A stretch of DNA of 45,594 bases from Stomatobaculum longum (lineage in GTDB: Bacteria > Bacillota > Clostridia > Lachnospirales > Lachnospiraceae): positions 1-45,594 of the forward strand of contig CAJPKN010000002.1 in the NCBI GenBank assembly GCA_905370385.1, written 5' to 3'. Below, in pieces: positions 24,901 to 33,652 of the stretch (positions are counted from its first letter, which is position 1; every line of letters starts with the position of its first letter). A program made the position numbers and the translations under genes. Under the pieces are notes generated by a model, which saw nothing but the letters and a program-made list of their open reading frames with translations, made no database searches and was not told where the DNA came from.

Positions 24901-27900
24901 GATCAGCTATACGGTGAACCCGCCGCTCGGCTATGATGCCACGGAGTTTGCGGTCATTGACGGCAATGTGGCGAGCGATGCGACGACGGTCGATAACCTG
25001 GTCAACGCGATACGCGATGAGGATTTGACCGGCACGCTGTTCACGGCCATCATGCCGAACCAAGATGTCAAGATTCGCGTGTACTGCACGCCGAACGGCA
25101 CCGGTGTTCCGCTGGTTGTGGACTATGTGGATACGGGCAGCCTGGACCCGGCGCTCAAGGTACTCCTCCCGCAGAAGATCGCGACGCATGCAATCGCAAG
25201 CCCTGTGAATGAGGAACTCCCGAATATCTACGGCTATTTTTACAGCAACAATGAGCCGCTCGGTACTGTGACGCCGGCAGGTGTCGGCGGCAGCTTCCAG
25301 TATACGACGGCACCTTACAGCTATGCGTTCACCATGCCGACCGGCGAGGTGGATCTCAAGCTCGAGTACCACAGAGACCCGAGTAAGTGGGTGAAGCTCA
25401 CCTATCTCCCGGGCAACGACGGAACCCTGGGCAACGACCCGAGCGCGGTATCCCCGGATGTGCACATGGGCGCTGCGGCGGGCAGCTTTGAGGCGGATGT
25501 CACGAAGCAGGGCGCGAACGCAGACGAGGGCTACAGCTTCGCGACAGTCAAGGCAAAGCGCCTGGTGCCGACGGTCACGGCGAACGATGCGCCGTACTAC
25601 CGCTTCAAGGGCTTTATCGTGAACGATGACGGCAACGGCATTCTGGACGGCGGTGAGCACTTGGTCACCGACAACGAGCGGTTTGCGGCAAACACCACCC
25701 TCACGGCTTGCTTTGAGGAGGATCCGGCATACTGGATTGACATTACCTTCGCGCCGTACGACGGCAACACCCTGATCAACCCGGGTGCGGCACTCACGAT
25801 GCACTTAAAGAAGGATAAGCTCTGGAGCGATGCCCTTCCGACCGCAAACCTTGCGTTCCACGGCATTGCAAACTATGTCTTTGACGCTTGGTATGACCTT
25901 GCGGGCAACAAGATGGAGCTTGGCACTGTGCTTGAGAACGGCGGCGTTTACCGCGCGAAGTACGTGAAGGATCCGCTTGTCTTCGGACTTCCGGCGCACG
26001 GCATTGACGCGGCAGGCAGCATTGACAACCGCGGCAAGGGCAAGGTTACGGCTTATGACACCAAGCCGGGCTACAAGTACATCCTCACGGATATGGACGG
26101 CAATGTGGTCGATGTGCAGGACGGTAGCACAACGGGCAGAACCTATTTTGATGACAAGACACCGGGTACGCGCTACAAGGTATACGAGGCAACCGGAGAT
26201 GTTGCGGTCAACGCGGGCGATGACATTGCGAACGTCATCGCGGCGAACCCGGCAGCGCCGAACCCGCGCATCTCGAACCCGACCGAAGTTCTGGTTCCGG
26301 TGGTCGAGACGAACTACCAGGTAACTTACGATCCGGATGATGAGGGCAGCGTGGTGCTCACGATTGACCCGGCGGATCGCGATGCGGATTACGCGCTGAT
26401 TGATGCGGCGGGCAATGTGGTGACCACGCCCGAGACAGCGGCGGACGGCTGGCAGGCGGGAACGCCCGGCGCAATTCACTTCTCCGGACTCCGCGCACAC
26501 GAAACTTACACTGTAGTTGCGAGACCGCACGGCAGAAACGACATCAGCGTGCTCAGCAAACTCCCGGACGGCACCCCGCTTCTCATGGCGCCGGCAGGCG
26601 AGATTGAGATTCCGAAGTTCAGCATTGAGACGACGGACGGCGAGAGCCTGATTGACAGTGTGAACGGTGCTGCGATTGCCGCAGCAAGCTTTGATGAGGC
26701 GCATGCGGGCGAGGCAGTGGTGCTCGGCGCACCGGCGGTGAACGGCGCAGGTGAGGCATTCAAGACCTGGCGCGTCACGGCGGGACAGATTCCGGGCATC
26801 AACAGCCAGCTCGGAAATGCGACGCTCAACTTCACGATGCCGGATACGAACCTTGTGTTGACGGCATACTATGACCGCGACCTGAACGGCAATGCGCCGG
26901 TGGAGGATGAAGTCCGCGGCGGTAACCCGGGCGAGATGGCCTTGGATCCGAATGAGCTTCCGGTCCTTGAGAATGACCTGACGACTCCGGCTGACCGCGT
27001 GCTCATGCAGGTCAACCATGCGGATGTGCGCTACAAGGTGGTCTACCAGAAGAAGAGTGTTCCGGCTTCGACCTCCAATGCACTGAAGAACGACACGGCG
27101 AACATCGATGCTGCAAATCACCCGAGCGCGTTTACGGCGGCCTGGGAGGTGCAGACCAATGTGGAGCGCTATGTAAACGGCAGATTGGTGCCGCGCGCAA
27201 CGCCCTCTTCCGCACAGTACGATACCTATGTGCAGCTGAGCCGCGAGGACGTCAATAACCTCGATTACCAGCTGGTACACTACGATGCATCGACAAACAG
27301 CTTTATGCCGGAGACACTGACACCGGCAGATGTCTACGAGAGCGGCGGTCTCTTTAAGTTCCGCGCGACCGAGGGCGTCAAGTACTACCTGGTCTACTCG
27401 AAGGCATATAAGCTTACCTTTGTGAACGAGCGCGAGAGCGCGTCTCCGTGGCCGCACTACAGCTTCCCGGTGAGACGGGGCGAGGCACCTTCGGATTCCG
27501 ATTACACAACGCTCTACGGCACGGTTCTAAACGACACGCCGAGCGGCAGTGCGACACATGTGACCGATCCGGCGACCGGCGTTGAGTATGACTGGCTGGG
27601 TTGGAGTAAGAGAGAGAACAAGTACATCGCTTACGACGACACGGCGCCGATTAAGAAGCGCACCATAGTCTACGGTTACTGGAAGAACAACAAGGAAGAG
27701 TTGGACAATGCGAGAAACGGTCTGGACGATGCGATTCGGCGGGCACAGCGCCTTGCGGACGATTTCTTCCTGAAGCGCCGCGAGACCGCAAACCTCTTGA
27801 ACGGTGTCCCGGGTCAGTACATCGGTCTCAACGAAGTGATTGCGCTCTTTGAGCGAACCAACCCGAGACCCACGGCTGCGGAACTCGAGGCAGCGATTGC

Positions 27901-28672
27901 GGAGCTGGAAAACACCATTTCCGTATTTGAGGCAAAGCTTGACCCGCGCTATCATCACTACGGTAACATCTCGAACAACAACCTCTCCGGCGGCGGCAGC
28001 GGCGGCGGCGGCCGCGGAAACGGCGGAAGCGGCGGCGGTGGCCGCGGCAGAGGCGGCAGCGGCACCAAGACCGTCAGCGCGGGCGTCGGCAGTACCTTCG
28101 GAAAGCCGAACTTAATCGGAAGCGAGGCCTTTATCGCAGACTATGAGCCGAGCTATACGGTCGGAACCAACGGCAACTGGCAGCTGATTAATCCGGAGAA
28201 CTCCGAGTGGATTTTCACGCTGAACGGCGGTATCCGCCTGGTGAGCCGCTGGGCAAAGCTTGACTATGCGAACAGCGACGTCAATAAAAACGGCTGGTAT
28301 CATTTCAACTCGCACGGTATTATGGACTTCGGCTGGTTTAAGGACGAGCAGGGGAACTGGTACTACTGCAACACGGCGCACGACGGCTGGCTTGGCAAGA
28401 TGCAGACCGGTTGGCACTTTGACGAAGTTGACAAACACTGGTATTATCTTGATCCGGCGACCGGCATGATGCTCACCGGTTGGCAGGAGATCGGCGGAAA
28501 GTGGTATTACTTCACACCGACAACGACGGCCTACACCTATGAGTACGATGCGGTGAATGAGAAGTGGTTCTATAAGACGAACAACACAGTTCGCCCGCAC
28601 GGTTCCATGTATGAGGGCGAGACCACACCGGACGGCTACAGAGTCGACCGGAGCGGTGCTTGGCAGCGTTGA
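21938..28672 (+). CDS. Giant modular wall-binding surface protein 1
   Basis: A 2244-residue secreted protein. In order: a signal peptide (1-42, ending ARA), an N-terminal domain shared with the third giant protein (about 44-340; DRGFYARKNG and PGETIHKR are landmarks), a probable beta-helix region (about 347-615, starting AIYVSSAHGNDGN), InlB-like beta repeats (about 770-1340; KIKFDGNGGLP, MPNQDVKI), two beta modules (about 1348-1555), another MPDTNLVL-type module to about 1650, a helical FIVAR-like segment (about 1918-2007), a Gly/Arg linker (about 2015-2050) and choline-binding-like repeats to the C-terminus (about 2070-2244). No LPXTG motif or enzyme site is seen. The architecture is that of an adhesin or surface scaffold held non-covalently in the wall (inference). 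Confidence 0.87.
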   Translation: MRHENKVRRAGLGRRVLAQLLSLTTAFTLLAPGGGGLLTARAATELQPETLPATESTDNMESKWLVSGDFAEENVESNRYNMSGINRDNTRQSITYGEYGVPLYLVMPTGTVSQPFLITQQSGGYNPNSRVTVGSNSYYIAKLGQRKAELSAGNALPAGQNQALSPLIDKNGAVETTRFGNNSAHSTVESMVKTSANGKYMIADYYFYGREDIPTAGQDFYVSMAYDFQVNNSLQKDMVVTDRGFYARKNGENATVNVILKDDNLGVTAADSKWIGYFNQRIQRSLITGLSPLNAHNNITHSIMTMEQITGQVLLNKDYSISYSWKIHLHPGETIHKRVAYTYTEAAIYVSSAHGNDGNNGNFDAPVKTFAKALQLSQNKNATIFIEDYNVADSGRMVIGAGAGSGTLTITSADITRGGASIGFGQDTQIIQSPGGATAALFENDQSARPVTIDDLTFQGNGSETEPLFKNTANAGVLNLGAKLTITGGGNGALDIKGGAVSTTAVSEAESSMPVTITGNKAYIETVTPSGGAPVQKERGAVAFQGGSLKLAGAVNISGNFIERPNPDDPSNPIQEPKNLYVKDQLYVDATESLRASSTVGFTTEKLPTPNSTIKAINVTGKPGNAERFTKDEPSPGVLKWVEKPAGGGPVTGVGLEARAQNVERVVVDLDGNRISGAPVFGGTNPQLLTIGAEFSYAEDTVPGNNQVGGVGSAYQKPKFTANGVEWIFDSIITDPENKIEAAKINATTAAITKAKVPEDGLKIYYRFKKNIGKIKFDGNGGLPAVINMSGSGSATGMTPVVSRYGYKVSKWTLDQAGTNPVDVLTVNPTSGQAAFTYGSDERTYYAQWVYDTSISFDLVAMYSNADGSINFQTLNPVATPIGSASAIAVKHIHGYQPDPSQTLSVITPALRTTGSDPQAEWALSATPKQYKIHHMPGQDTAVDLHYVLGTAESDKSNFVVEYYSGSVAAPGTLLKTDTPQRYFPEAQISYTVNPPLGYDATEFAVIDGNVASDATTVDNLVNAIRDEDLTGTLFTAIMPNQDVKIRVYCTPNGTGVPLVVDYVDTGSLDPALKVLLPQKIATHAIASPVNEELPNIYGYFYSNNEPLGTVTPAGVGGSFQYTTAPYSYAFTMPTGEVDLKLEYHRDPSKWVKLTYLPGNDGTLGNDPSAVSPDVHMGAAAGSFEADVTKQGANADEGYSFATVKAKRLVPTVTANDAPYYRFKGFIVNDDGNGILDGGEHLVTDNERFAANTTLTACFEEDPAYWIDITFAPYDGNTLINPGAALTMHLKKDKLWSDALPTANLAFHGIANYVFDAWYDLAGNKMELGTVLENGGVYRAKYVKDPLVFGLPAHGIDAAGSIDNRGKGKVTAYDTKPGYKYILTDMDGNVVDVQDGSTTGRTYFDDKTPGTRYKVYEATGDVAVNAGDDIANVIAANPAAPNPRISNPTEVLVPVVETNYQVTYDPDDEGSVVLTIDPADRDADYALIDAAGNVVTTPETAADGWQAGTPGAIHFSGLRAHETYTVVARPHGRNDISVLSKLPDGTPLLMAPAGEIEIPKFSIETTDGESLIDSVNGAAIAAASFDEAHAGEAVVLGAPAVNGAGEAFKTWRVTAGQIPGINSQLGNATLNFTMPDTNLVLTAYYDRDLNGNAPVEDEVRGGNPGEMALDPNELPVLENDLTTPADRVLMQVNHADVRYKVVYQKKSVPASTSNALKNDTANIDAANHPSAFTAAWEVQTNVERYVNGRLVPRATPSSAQYDTYVQLSREDVNNLDYQLVHYDASTNSFMPETLTPADVYESGGLFKFRATEGVKYYLVYSKAYKLTFVNERESASPWPHYSFPVRRGEAPSDSDYTTLYGTVLNDTPSGSATHVTDPATGVEYDWLGWSKRENKYIAYDDTAPIKKRTIVYGYWKNNKEELDNARNGLDDAIRRAQRLADDFFLKRRETANLLNGVPGQYIGLNEVIALFERTNPRPTAAELEAAIAELENTISVFEAKLDPRYHHYGNISNNNLSGGGSGGGGRGNGGSGGGGRGRGGSGTKTVSAGVGSTFGKPNLIGSEAFIADYEPSYTVGTNGNWQLINPENSEWIFTLNGGIRLVSRWAKLDYANSDVNKNGWYHFNSHGIMDFGWFKDEQGNWYYCNTAHDGWLGKMQTGWHFDEVDKHWYYLDPATGMMLTGWQEIGGKWYYFTPTTTAYTYEYDAVNEKWFYKTNNTVRPHGSMYEGETTPDGYRVDRSGAWQR

Positions 28673-28678
28673 GAAGGT

Positions 28679-28700
28679 CGGGGTGCCGCTTGGCACCCCG
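28679..28700 (+). promoter_or_regulatory. Strong intergenic hairpin lacking a T-run
   Basis: CGGGGTGCC (28679-28687) and GGCACCCCG (28692-28700) form a perfect 9-bp stem with a four-base loop, only seven bases after the first giant gene. It is followed by ATAGATAGG, not T, so it is not a normal terminator. It could protect the upstream mRNA 3' end or partly reduce downstream expression. Confidence 0.7.
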
Positions 28701-28717
28701 ATAGATAGGAGAACAGA

Positions 28718-31700
28718 ATGAGACAAAACAGACTGAGAAAAAAGGCCCTTTCGGCGCTTCTTGCGCTGAGCCTGTTCTCGACCCCGCTCCTCACGGCACA
28801 GGCGGCGGGTCCTGTGGATTACTCGGATTACAATACTGCCGGAACGGCGGGCTACTCCGGCCTGCCCGGCAGCAATCCGCCCGGCAGTCCCGCAGAACTG
28901 ATTTTTGACACAGGAAACGGACCGGGGGTCAATGCCTCGTCCGTTCCGGGATGGCATGCGCTCACCCAGACAGGACGCTACTACATCATCAGCGGGACCT
29001 CCGGTCAGGTATTGAACAGCATTGCTCCCTTTGCCGGAAATATGGCGGCTTTCCCCGGAGCCAGCAGCTCTTGGCCGGGCGGCAAGCCCGTGTTGCCTTG
29101 GGGACAGAACGGTGTTCCGGCCCCCAACTGGACGGGTTATGTCTTCAAGGGTTGGAGTAAGATTATACCGCAGAGCGCTTCCTCGGCTGAGGTAGAGGAT
29201 GTGAGCCAGATTGGACTTGAACCCGTCATCCCCTACGCGAAGAAAACCATCTATGCCGCGAAATGGGTCGGAAGCGCAAGCTATAAGATGTTCACACAGC
29301 ATCGCAGAAAGCCGATAGCAGACTTTTCGCCTGCGACCTCGCCCTGGATTTTTGATAAGAGTGAAGATAGTATCGTGGTCGACAGCGATGTGAGTTATGC
29401 AAGCGTGGAGCTCCCGGGCTATAAGATTACCGGCGCTACGGTAACGGGCACGGGCTCAACTGATGCGACCAAGACGGCGGACGCGGATTTTGATAAGACC
29501 GAGGTGTACGGCCTGAAAGCCGACGGCTCATCGACCTACGGGAACAAGCGCTTTGTGGTTCCCGGCACCATCCCGAACCCGCTCGATCTGAGCGATAAGA
29601 TGCCGAACCAGAATGTCCGTATGATTTTTGACTATGAGCCGGATCTGAGCAAGACGTTCAAGTTCTCGACGAGCTACGTCTATGTGGATGCGGCGGGCGT
29701 TGAGGACGCCATTACAGTTACGGACAGCACGGGCGCTATCCTCGGTGCGGCAAAGCCTTTCGCGGCTGAGAGTGACGCAGCAGGAGTGCAGCGCGGTACG
29801 ACTGAATTCAGTGCGCCGCTTCTTCCGGATGCCAAAAACCCGAAGGACAACACGCCTGCGGCACATCCGAAATACCTCTTCCATAAGGCGGAGATCGTTG
29901 CGGGTAAGGATCCCAAGACCCTAACGAAGGCAGTCGCGACAGGCGGCGCAGCGGAGACGTTTGTCCGCCAGCGCGGTCTCAGCGAGGCGCTCTTTGGTCT
30001 CAGCTTGCCGGCGGACGATGCGATGGCACCGACTCCGGTGAAGTTTAAGTGGATGCCGAACCAGGATGTCAAGGTGAAGTACACCTACAAGCTGAACCCG
30101 GACTACCGAAACTCGGTGCGTATTATCTTCCGCAGTTCAGAGGACAATGACACGACCGGTATTCGCGATGTGAATGTGCAGGTGGCGGACGATGAGAAGC
30201 CGACCGATCCCACCGGATTGACGACGGTTTCCATACCCTATGTGCCGAACTACAGGGTGGCTACGGTCATGGCAAAGGATTCGACGGCGCTCGACCAGCA
30301 GCCGACAAACCTTGTGCAGCCCACGGCAACGACAGCGGGAAGCTTCCAGTATAAGTCGAAGACAGATCCGGCCGAAATTGTGGTGCGCTATTCACCGATT
30401 CAGGGAGCCTTTGCAAAGGTGTACTACACAGCAACGAGCGGCGGTTCGCTCGGCGGCATCATTGTTCAGCAGAGGACAGTGCCGAAGAACTACACGCTGA
30501 CAGAACTCCTTACGCTCCACGGCATTACGGCGACCCCGGACACCGGCTATGTCAGTGACGGTTGGTACCCGGCAAATGCGGGCGGCAACGCACCGTTGGC
30601 AGGTAGCACAAAGATAGAGCCGACGGATACGCTGACCTTGACCGCCGGTGATAAATTCAAGTATGTCCATGTCTTTAAAAAGGACCCGAATGCCTGGGGC
30701 ACGGTGAGCTTTATCAGCGGTCCGAACGGCAGCATTACCGGCACGGCGTCCCAGTCCGTGCTGAAGAACACAGCGCTCAGCACCCTGGCGCCTGTGGTGA
30801 CACCGGCGGCAAATTATCAGTTTGATGGCTGGTACAGCGGTAGCACGCTCGTTTCGACCGATCCGAGTTTCGGCAGCCTGACGGTGCAGGGCAATGCGCA
30901 GTACACCGCAAAGTTTGTCCTGCAGGCAGCGCTGTACGACATGGTCTTCGCGGCGCCGAATGTGGATACCTCCGTGAGCGCTGTGGACGGCACGGGACAG
31001 ATTAAGGTCAACATGCCGAATGCGGCGCGCAACTATGCGGTCACCGATGAGCACGGAAACGTGCGTGCGGTCATGACCGGCACGGCGCTGGCAACGGGCA
31101 ACTTCACCGGTCTCAACCCGGGTCAGCCCTATCATGTCTATGAGCTCGCGTCCGATCAGACCCCTGCAATCGGAAGCGACATCACTTTGGTTCCGGCAAA
31201 TAAGAAGGGACCGGAGACGCTCGCGGTTATTCCGCCGACGCAGCCCAATCTCACGGCGGTTCCGGATCCGGCAAGCAACACGGCTTCGATTACGGTGAAC
31301 CCGGCGGCGGCAAGCAGCCAGTACGCACTTGTGGACGATGCGGGCAACACGGTTGCACCGGGCTTTGTGAGCCCGACCGGTGGTAGCGTGGTCTTTACGG
31401 GGCTCGATCCGGCGAGAAGCTATACGGTGGTAGCTCAGCCGACCGGCGCGGCACAGGATCCGGCTGCAAATGCAGCGTCCGGTTACGGCATGACGGTTCC
31501 CGCGGCGAACCAGGGTAGCGTGGTCGCAGCGGATATGCTGACCGTCAAGATTCAGAACGATCCGGCAAACAGCGGCAGACTGCTTCAGCACATCAGAGGC
31601 GGCGCAGTGCTTCCGGTTGCGGATGAGAAAGAAATTGACAGCGTGAAGAGCGGCGATAACGTGATGATCTCCGCGGACGCGACGAATGCAAGCGGCGCTC

Positions 31701-33532
31701 CGTTTGAGCGCTGGGAGCTTCTCAGCGGCAATGTGCTCAGCTTCAATCCGACCATGCGCAGCCAGAGTGTCACGGTTAACAGCAATGCAATCTTTGAGCC
31801 GATTTACCGGACCACACTCCCGGCAAACACCGTGGAATTAAAGGTGGAGTCGAGCGATCACAGCGTGGGCGTGGCCGAGGCGGTCCGCCTGCAAAAGCAG
31901 GATGATCTGAACAATCCGCAGCTTGCGGAGGACAGCAGTGCATGGGCGACCAACAGCAATGCGACCTATACTATCAAGCTGCAGAAGAGCGCAGCGAGTG
32001 CGGCAGTGAAGCAGGCGGTTGCGGATGCGGATGCGAACGGCAGCGAGAGTTCCTTCCGCGTGGGATGGATGGTCGATGTGAAACTGTTCCGCGCACTGAC
32101 CAGAACGGCGGATGGTGCGGTCTTAAACCGCCCGGTTCCGGAGGATGCGATTGGTCGAATCGGTCAGTTCAATCTGACGGCTGCGCTCGACAACGCGGCG
32201 CTCGGCAAGATTGATTACGCACTCTATGCGGTCAGGGATAACGGCAGCGGCGGAGTGACGGCACACGACCTGAGTTCCGCACTCCCGGCAGACTTTGCGA
32301 CGAATCCGAGCGCAATTTACGAAGTGCCGGTGGAAGTCGGAGACAAGCTGGTGCTGAGCTATCACAAGGCGGTGAAGTTCCGCCTGGTCGATGCCAGAAA
32401 CGCGGCGAACAATGCAATCGTAGCGGTTCGCAAGGGCTCCAGGCCTGCGGATAACGCAAGCTTTACGGCTCTGACACCGGATTACACGGTGAATCTCGAC
32501 AACGGCAAGTATCGCTTTGTCGGTCTCTCGACGACCGCGGGTAGCTATGCGGCCTTCGATCCGAGTGCGGATACCGTCAATGCGGATCAGACCGTCTACG
32601 CCTACTACGAGGTGGATCCGGCTTGGACCGCGGCAAGAGCGGCGCTGGATGCGAGCCGCGCAATCGGCACGGCGACCCTTCCGAACGTACAGGATCCCGC
32701 ATTGCAGGCAGCACTGCAGGCGGCACTGAACAATGCGGCGGCGGTTTCCAATGCGGTCGCGCCTTCCTCTTCGATTGCGGCAATGCAGGCGGCTATGGTC
32801 GCACTGAATCAGGCAATCAGTGACGCGACGGCAGCACCGACCCCGACGCCGACTCCTACACCCACGCCGACACCGACCCCCACGCCGACCCCGGGCGGCG
32901 GAGGCAGCGGCGGCGGCGGCGGCGGAGGCGGCGGTGGCCGCAGAAGCAGTGGCGGCGGCCGCGGTGTGCGCGGCGGCACCATTCCGACCGGCACGGGCAA
33001 CCGTGTTTACCAGAACGGCGTTGAGGGCAACTGGGTGAACTTTGACCCGGCGGGCCATGGCTGGTATTTTGATCTTGGACTTAGCAAGCGCATCACGGCG
33101 AGTTGGGCGGATGTGGCCTACACCTACGGCGGTGAGACCAAGATTTACAGCTATCACTTCGACGAGAACGGTGTGATGGACAGCGGTTGGTGGAAGGATG
33201 ACCGAGGCGTTTGGTATCACCTCTCGACCAATCACGACGGTTGGTTCGGTTCCATGGACAAGGGCTGGTATCTCGACAGCGCGGACGGCAAGTGGTACTA
33301 CCTGAATATCATGACCGGATCCATGCTGACCGGTTGGCAGGAAATCAACGGAAACTGGTACTACTTTAACGAGAGTGCGCCGATGCAGACTTGGGACTGG
33401 GACGCAACTGCGAATCGCTGGGTATACGCGAATCGCACGGGCAGACCTTACGGTTCCATGTATGTGAACGAAGTGACGCCGGACGGCTATCATGTGGATG
33501 CCTCCGGTGCATGGATACGCGAGACACCGTAA
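28718..33532 (+). CDS. Giant modular wall-binding surface protein 2
   Basis: A 1604-residue secreted protein. A signal peptide (1-29, ending TAQA) is followed by an N-terminal half unlike the other two giant proteins, apart from scattered MPNQDV-type strand ends. From about residue 660 it has InlB-like and Ig-like beta modules matching those of protein 1 (GNFTGLNPGQPYHVYE; SQYALVDDAGNTV), then a helical FIVAR-like segment, a Pro-Thr repeat (nt 32837-32893), a glycine run with Arg (nt 32894-32977) and choline-binding-like repeats ending TPDGYHVDASGAW. The ATG follows an AGGAGA site. It is 45 bp after gene 1 with no obvious promoter between, so cotranscription past the hairpin is likely. Function is probably adhesion or surface structure; the ligand is unknown. 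Confidence 0.86.
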   Translation: MRQNRLRKKALSALLALSLFSTPLLTAQAAGPVDYSDYNTAGTAGYSGLPGSNPPGSPAELIFDTGNGPGVNASSVPGWHALTQTGRYYIISGTSGQVLNSIAPFAGNMAAFPGASSSWPGGKPVLPWGQNGVPAPNWTGYVFKGWSKIIPQSASSAEVEDVSQIGLEPVIPYAKKTIYAAKWVGSASYKMFTQHRRKPIADFSPATSPWIFDKSEDSIVVDSDVSYASVELPGYKITGATVTGTGSTDATKTADADFDKTEVYGLKADGSSTYGNKRFVVPGTIPNPLDLSDKMPNQNVRMIFDYEPDLSKTFKFSTSYVYVDAAGVEDAITVTDSTGAILGAAKPFAAESDAAGVQRGTTEFSAPLLPDAKNPKDNTPAAHPKYLFHKAEIVAGKDPKTLTKAVATGGAAETFVRQRGLSEALFGLSLPADDAMAPTPVKFKWMPNQDVKVKYTYKLNPDYRNSVRIIFRSSEDNDTTGIRDVNVQVADDEKPTDPTGLTTVSIPYVPNYRVATVMAKDSTALDQQPTNLVQPTATTAGSFQYKSKTDPAEIVVRYSPIQGAFAKVYYTATSGGSLGGIIVQQRTVPKNYTLTELLTLHGITATPDTGYVSDGWYPANAGGNAPLAGSTKIEPTDTLTLTAGDKFKYVHVFKKDPNAWGTVSFISGPNGSITGTASQSVLKNTALSTLAPVVTPAANYQFDGWYSGSTLVSTDPSFGSLTVQGNAQYTAKFVLQAALYDMVFAAPNVDTSVSAVDGTGQIKVNMPNAARNYAVTDEHGNVRAVMTGTALATGNFTGLNPGQPYHVYELASDQTPAIGSDITLVPANKKGPETLAVIPPTQPNLTAVPDPASNTASITVNPAAASSQYALVDDAGNTVAPGFVSPTGGSVVFTGLDPARSYTVVAQPTGAAQDPAANAASGYGMTVPAANQGSVVAADMLTVKIQNDPANSGRLLQHIRGGAVLPVADEKEIDSVKSGDNVMISADATNASGAPFERWELLSGNVLSFNPTMRSQSVTVNSNAIFEPIYRTTLPANTVELKVESSDHSVGVAEAVRLQKQDDLNNPQLAEDSSAWATNSNATYTIKLQKSAASAAVKQAVADADANGSESSFRVGWMVDVKLFRALTRTADGAVLNRPVPEDAIGRIGQFNLTAALDNAALGKIDYALYAVRDNGSGGVTAHDLSSALPADFATNPSAIYEVPVEVGDKLVLSYHKAVKFRLVDARNAANNAIVAVRKGSRPADNASFTALTPDYTVNLDNGKYRFVGLSTTAGSYAAFDPSADTVNADQTVYAYYEVDPAWTAARAALDASRAIGTATLPNVQDPALQAALQAALNNAAAVSNAVAPSSSIAAMQAAMVALNQAISDATAAPTPTPTPTPTPTPTPTPTPGGGGSGGGGGGGGGGRRSSGGGRGVRGGTIPTGTGNRVYQNGVEGNWVNFDPAGHGWYFDLGLSKRITASWADVAYTYGGETKIYSYHFDENGVMDSGWWKDDRGVWYHLSTNHDGWFGSMDKGWYLDSADGKWYYLNIMTGSMLTGWQEINGNWYYFNESAPMQTWDWDATANRWVYANRTGRPYGSMYVNEVTPDGYHVDASGAWIRETP
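32837..32977 (+). repeat. Pro-Thr repeat and glycine-run linker
   Basis: Nineteen alternating Pro/Thr codons (32837-32893) are followed by a run of glycine codons interrupted by Ser and Arg (32894-32977). Codons for the same residue vary, so this is selected protein linker rather than simple DNA slippage alone. It separates the helical segment from the wall-binding repeats. Confidence 0.9.
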
Positions 33533-33546
33533 ACAACAGTAAGACG

Positions 33547-33576
33547 AAAGAGCTCCCCGCGGGGAGCTCTTTTTTG
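33547..33576 (+). terminator. Intrinsic terminator after giant gene 2
   Basis: AGAGCTCCCC (33549-33558) and GGGGAGCTCT (33561-33570) form a long GC-rich stem followed by TTTTT. It closes the operon that begins near 20143. Confidence 0.93.
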
Positions 33577-33589
33577 GTTCAAATTAATC

Positions 33590-33617
33590 TGGACAAGTGC
33601 CGCGAAACTGCTATAAT
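33590..33617 (+). promoter_or_regulatory. Promoter of giant gene 3
   Basis: TGGACA (33590-33595) and TATAAT (33612-33617) are 16 bp apart, and TG precedes the -10 (TGCTATAAT). It gives the third giant gene its own transcription start just after the preceding terminator. Confidence 0.8.
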
Positions 33618-33652
33618 TATTTATTATTTCTTAATTTTCGGTGAGGTGACAC

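Noticed and set aside
25805-27457. Long minus-strand open frame (550 codons) opposite giant gene 1
   Set aside because: Same reason; the plus strand has a signal peptide, modules and a ribosome binding site, and the minus-strand product is His/Arg/Cys-rich noise.
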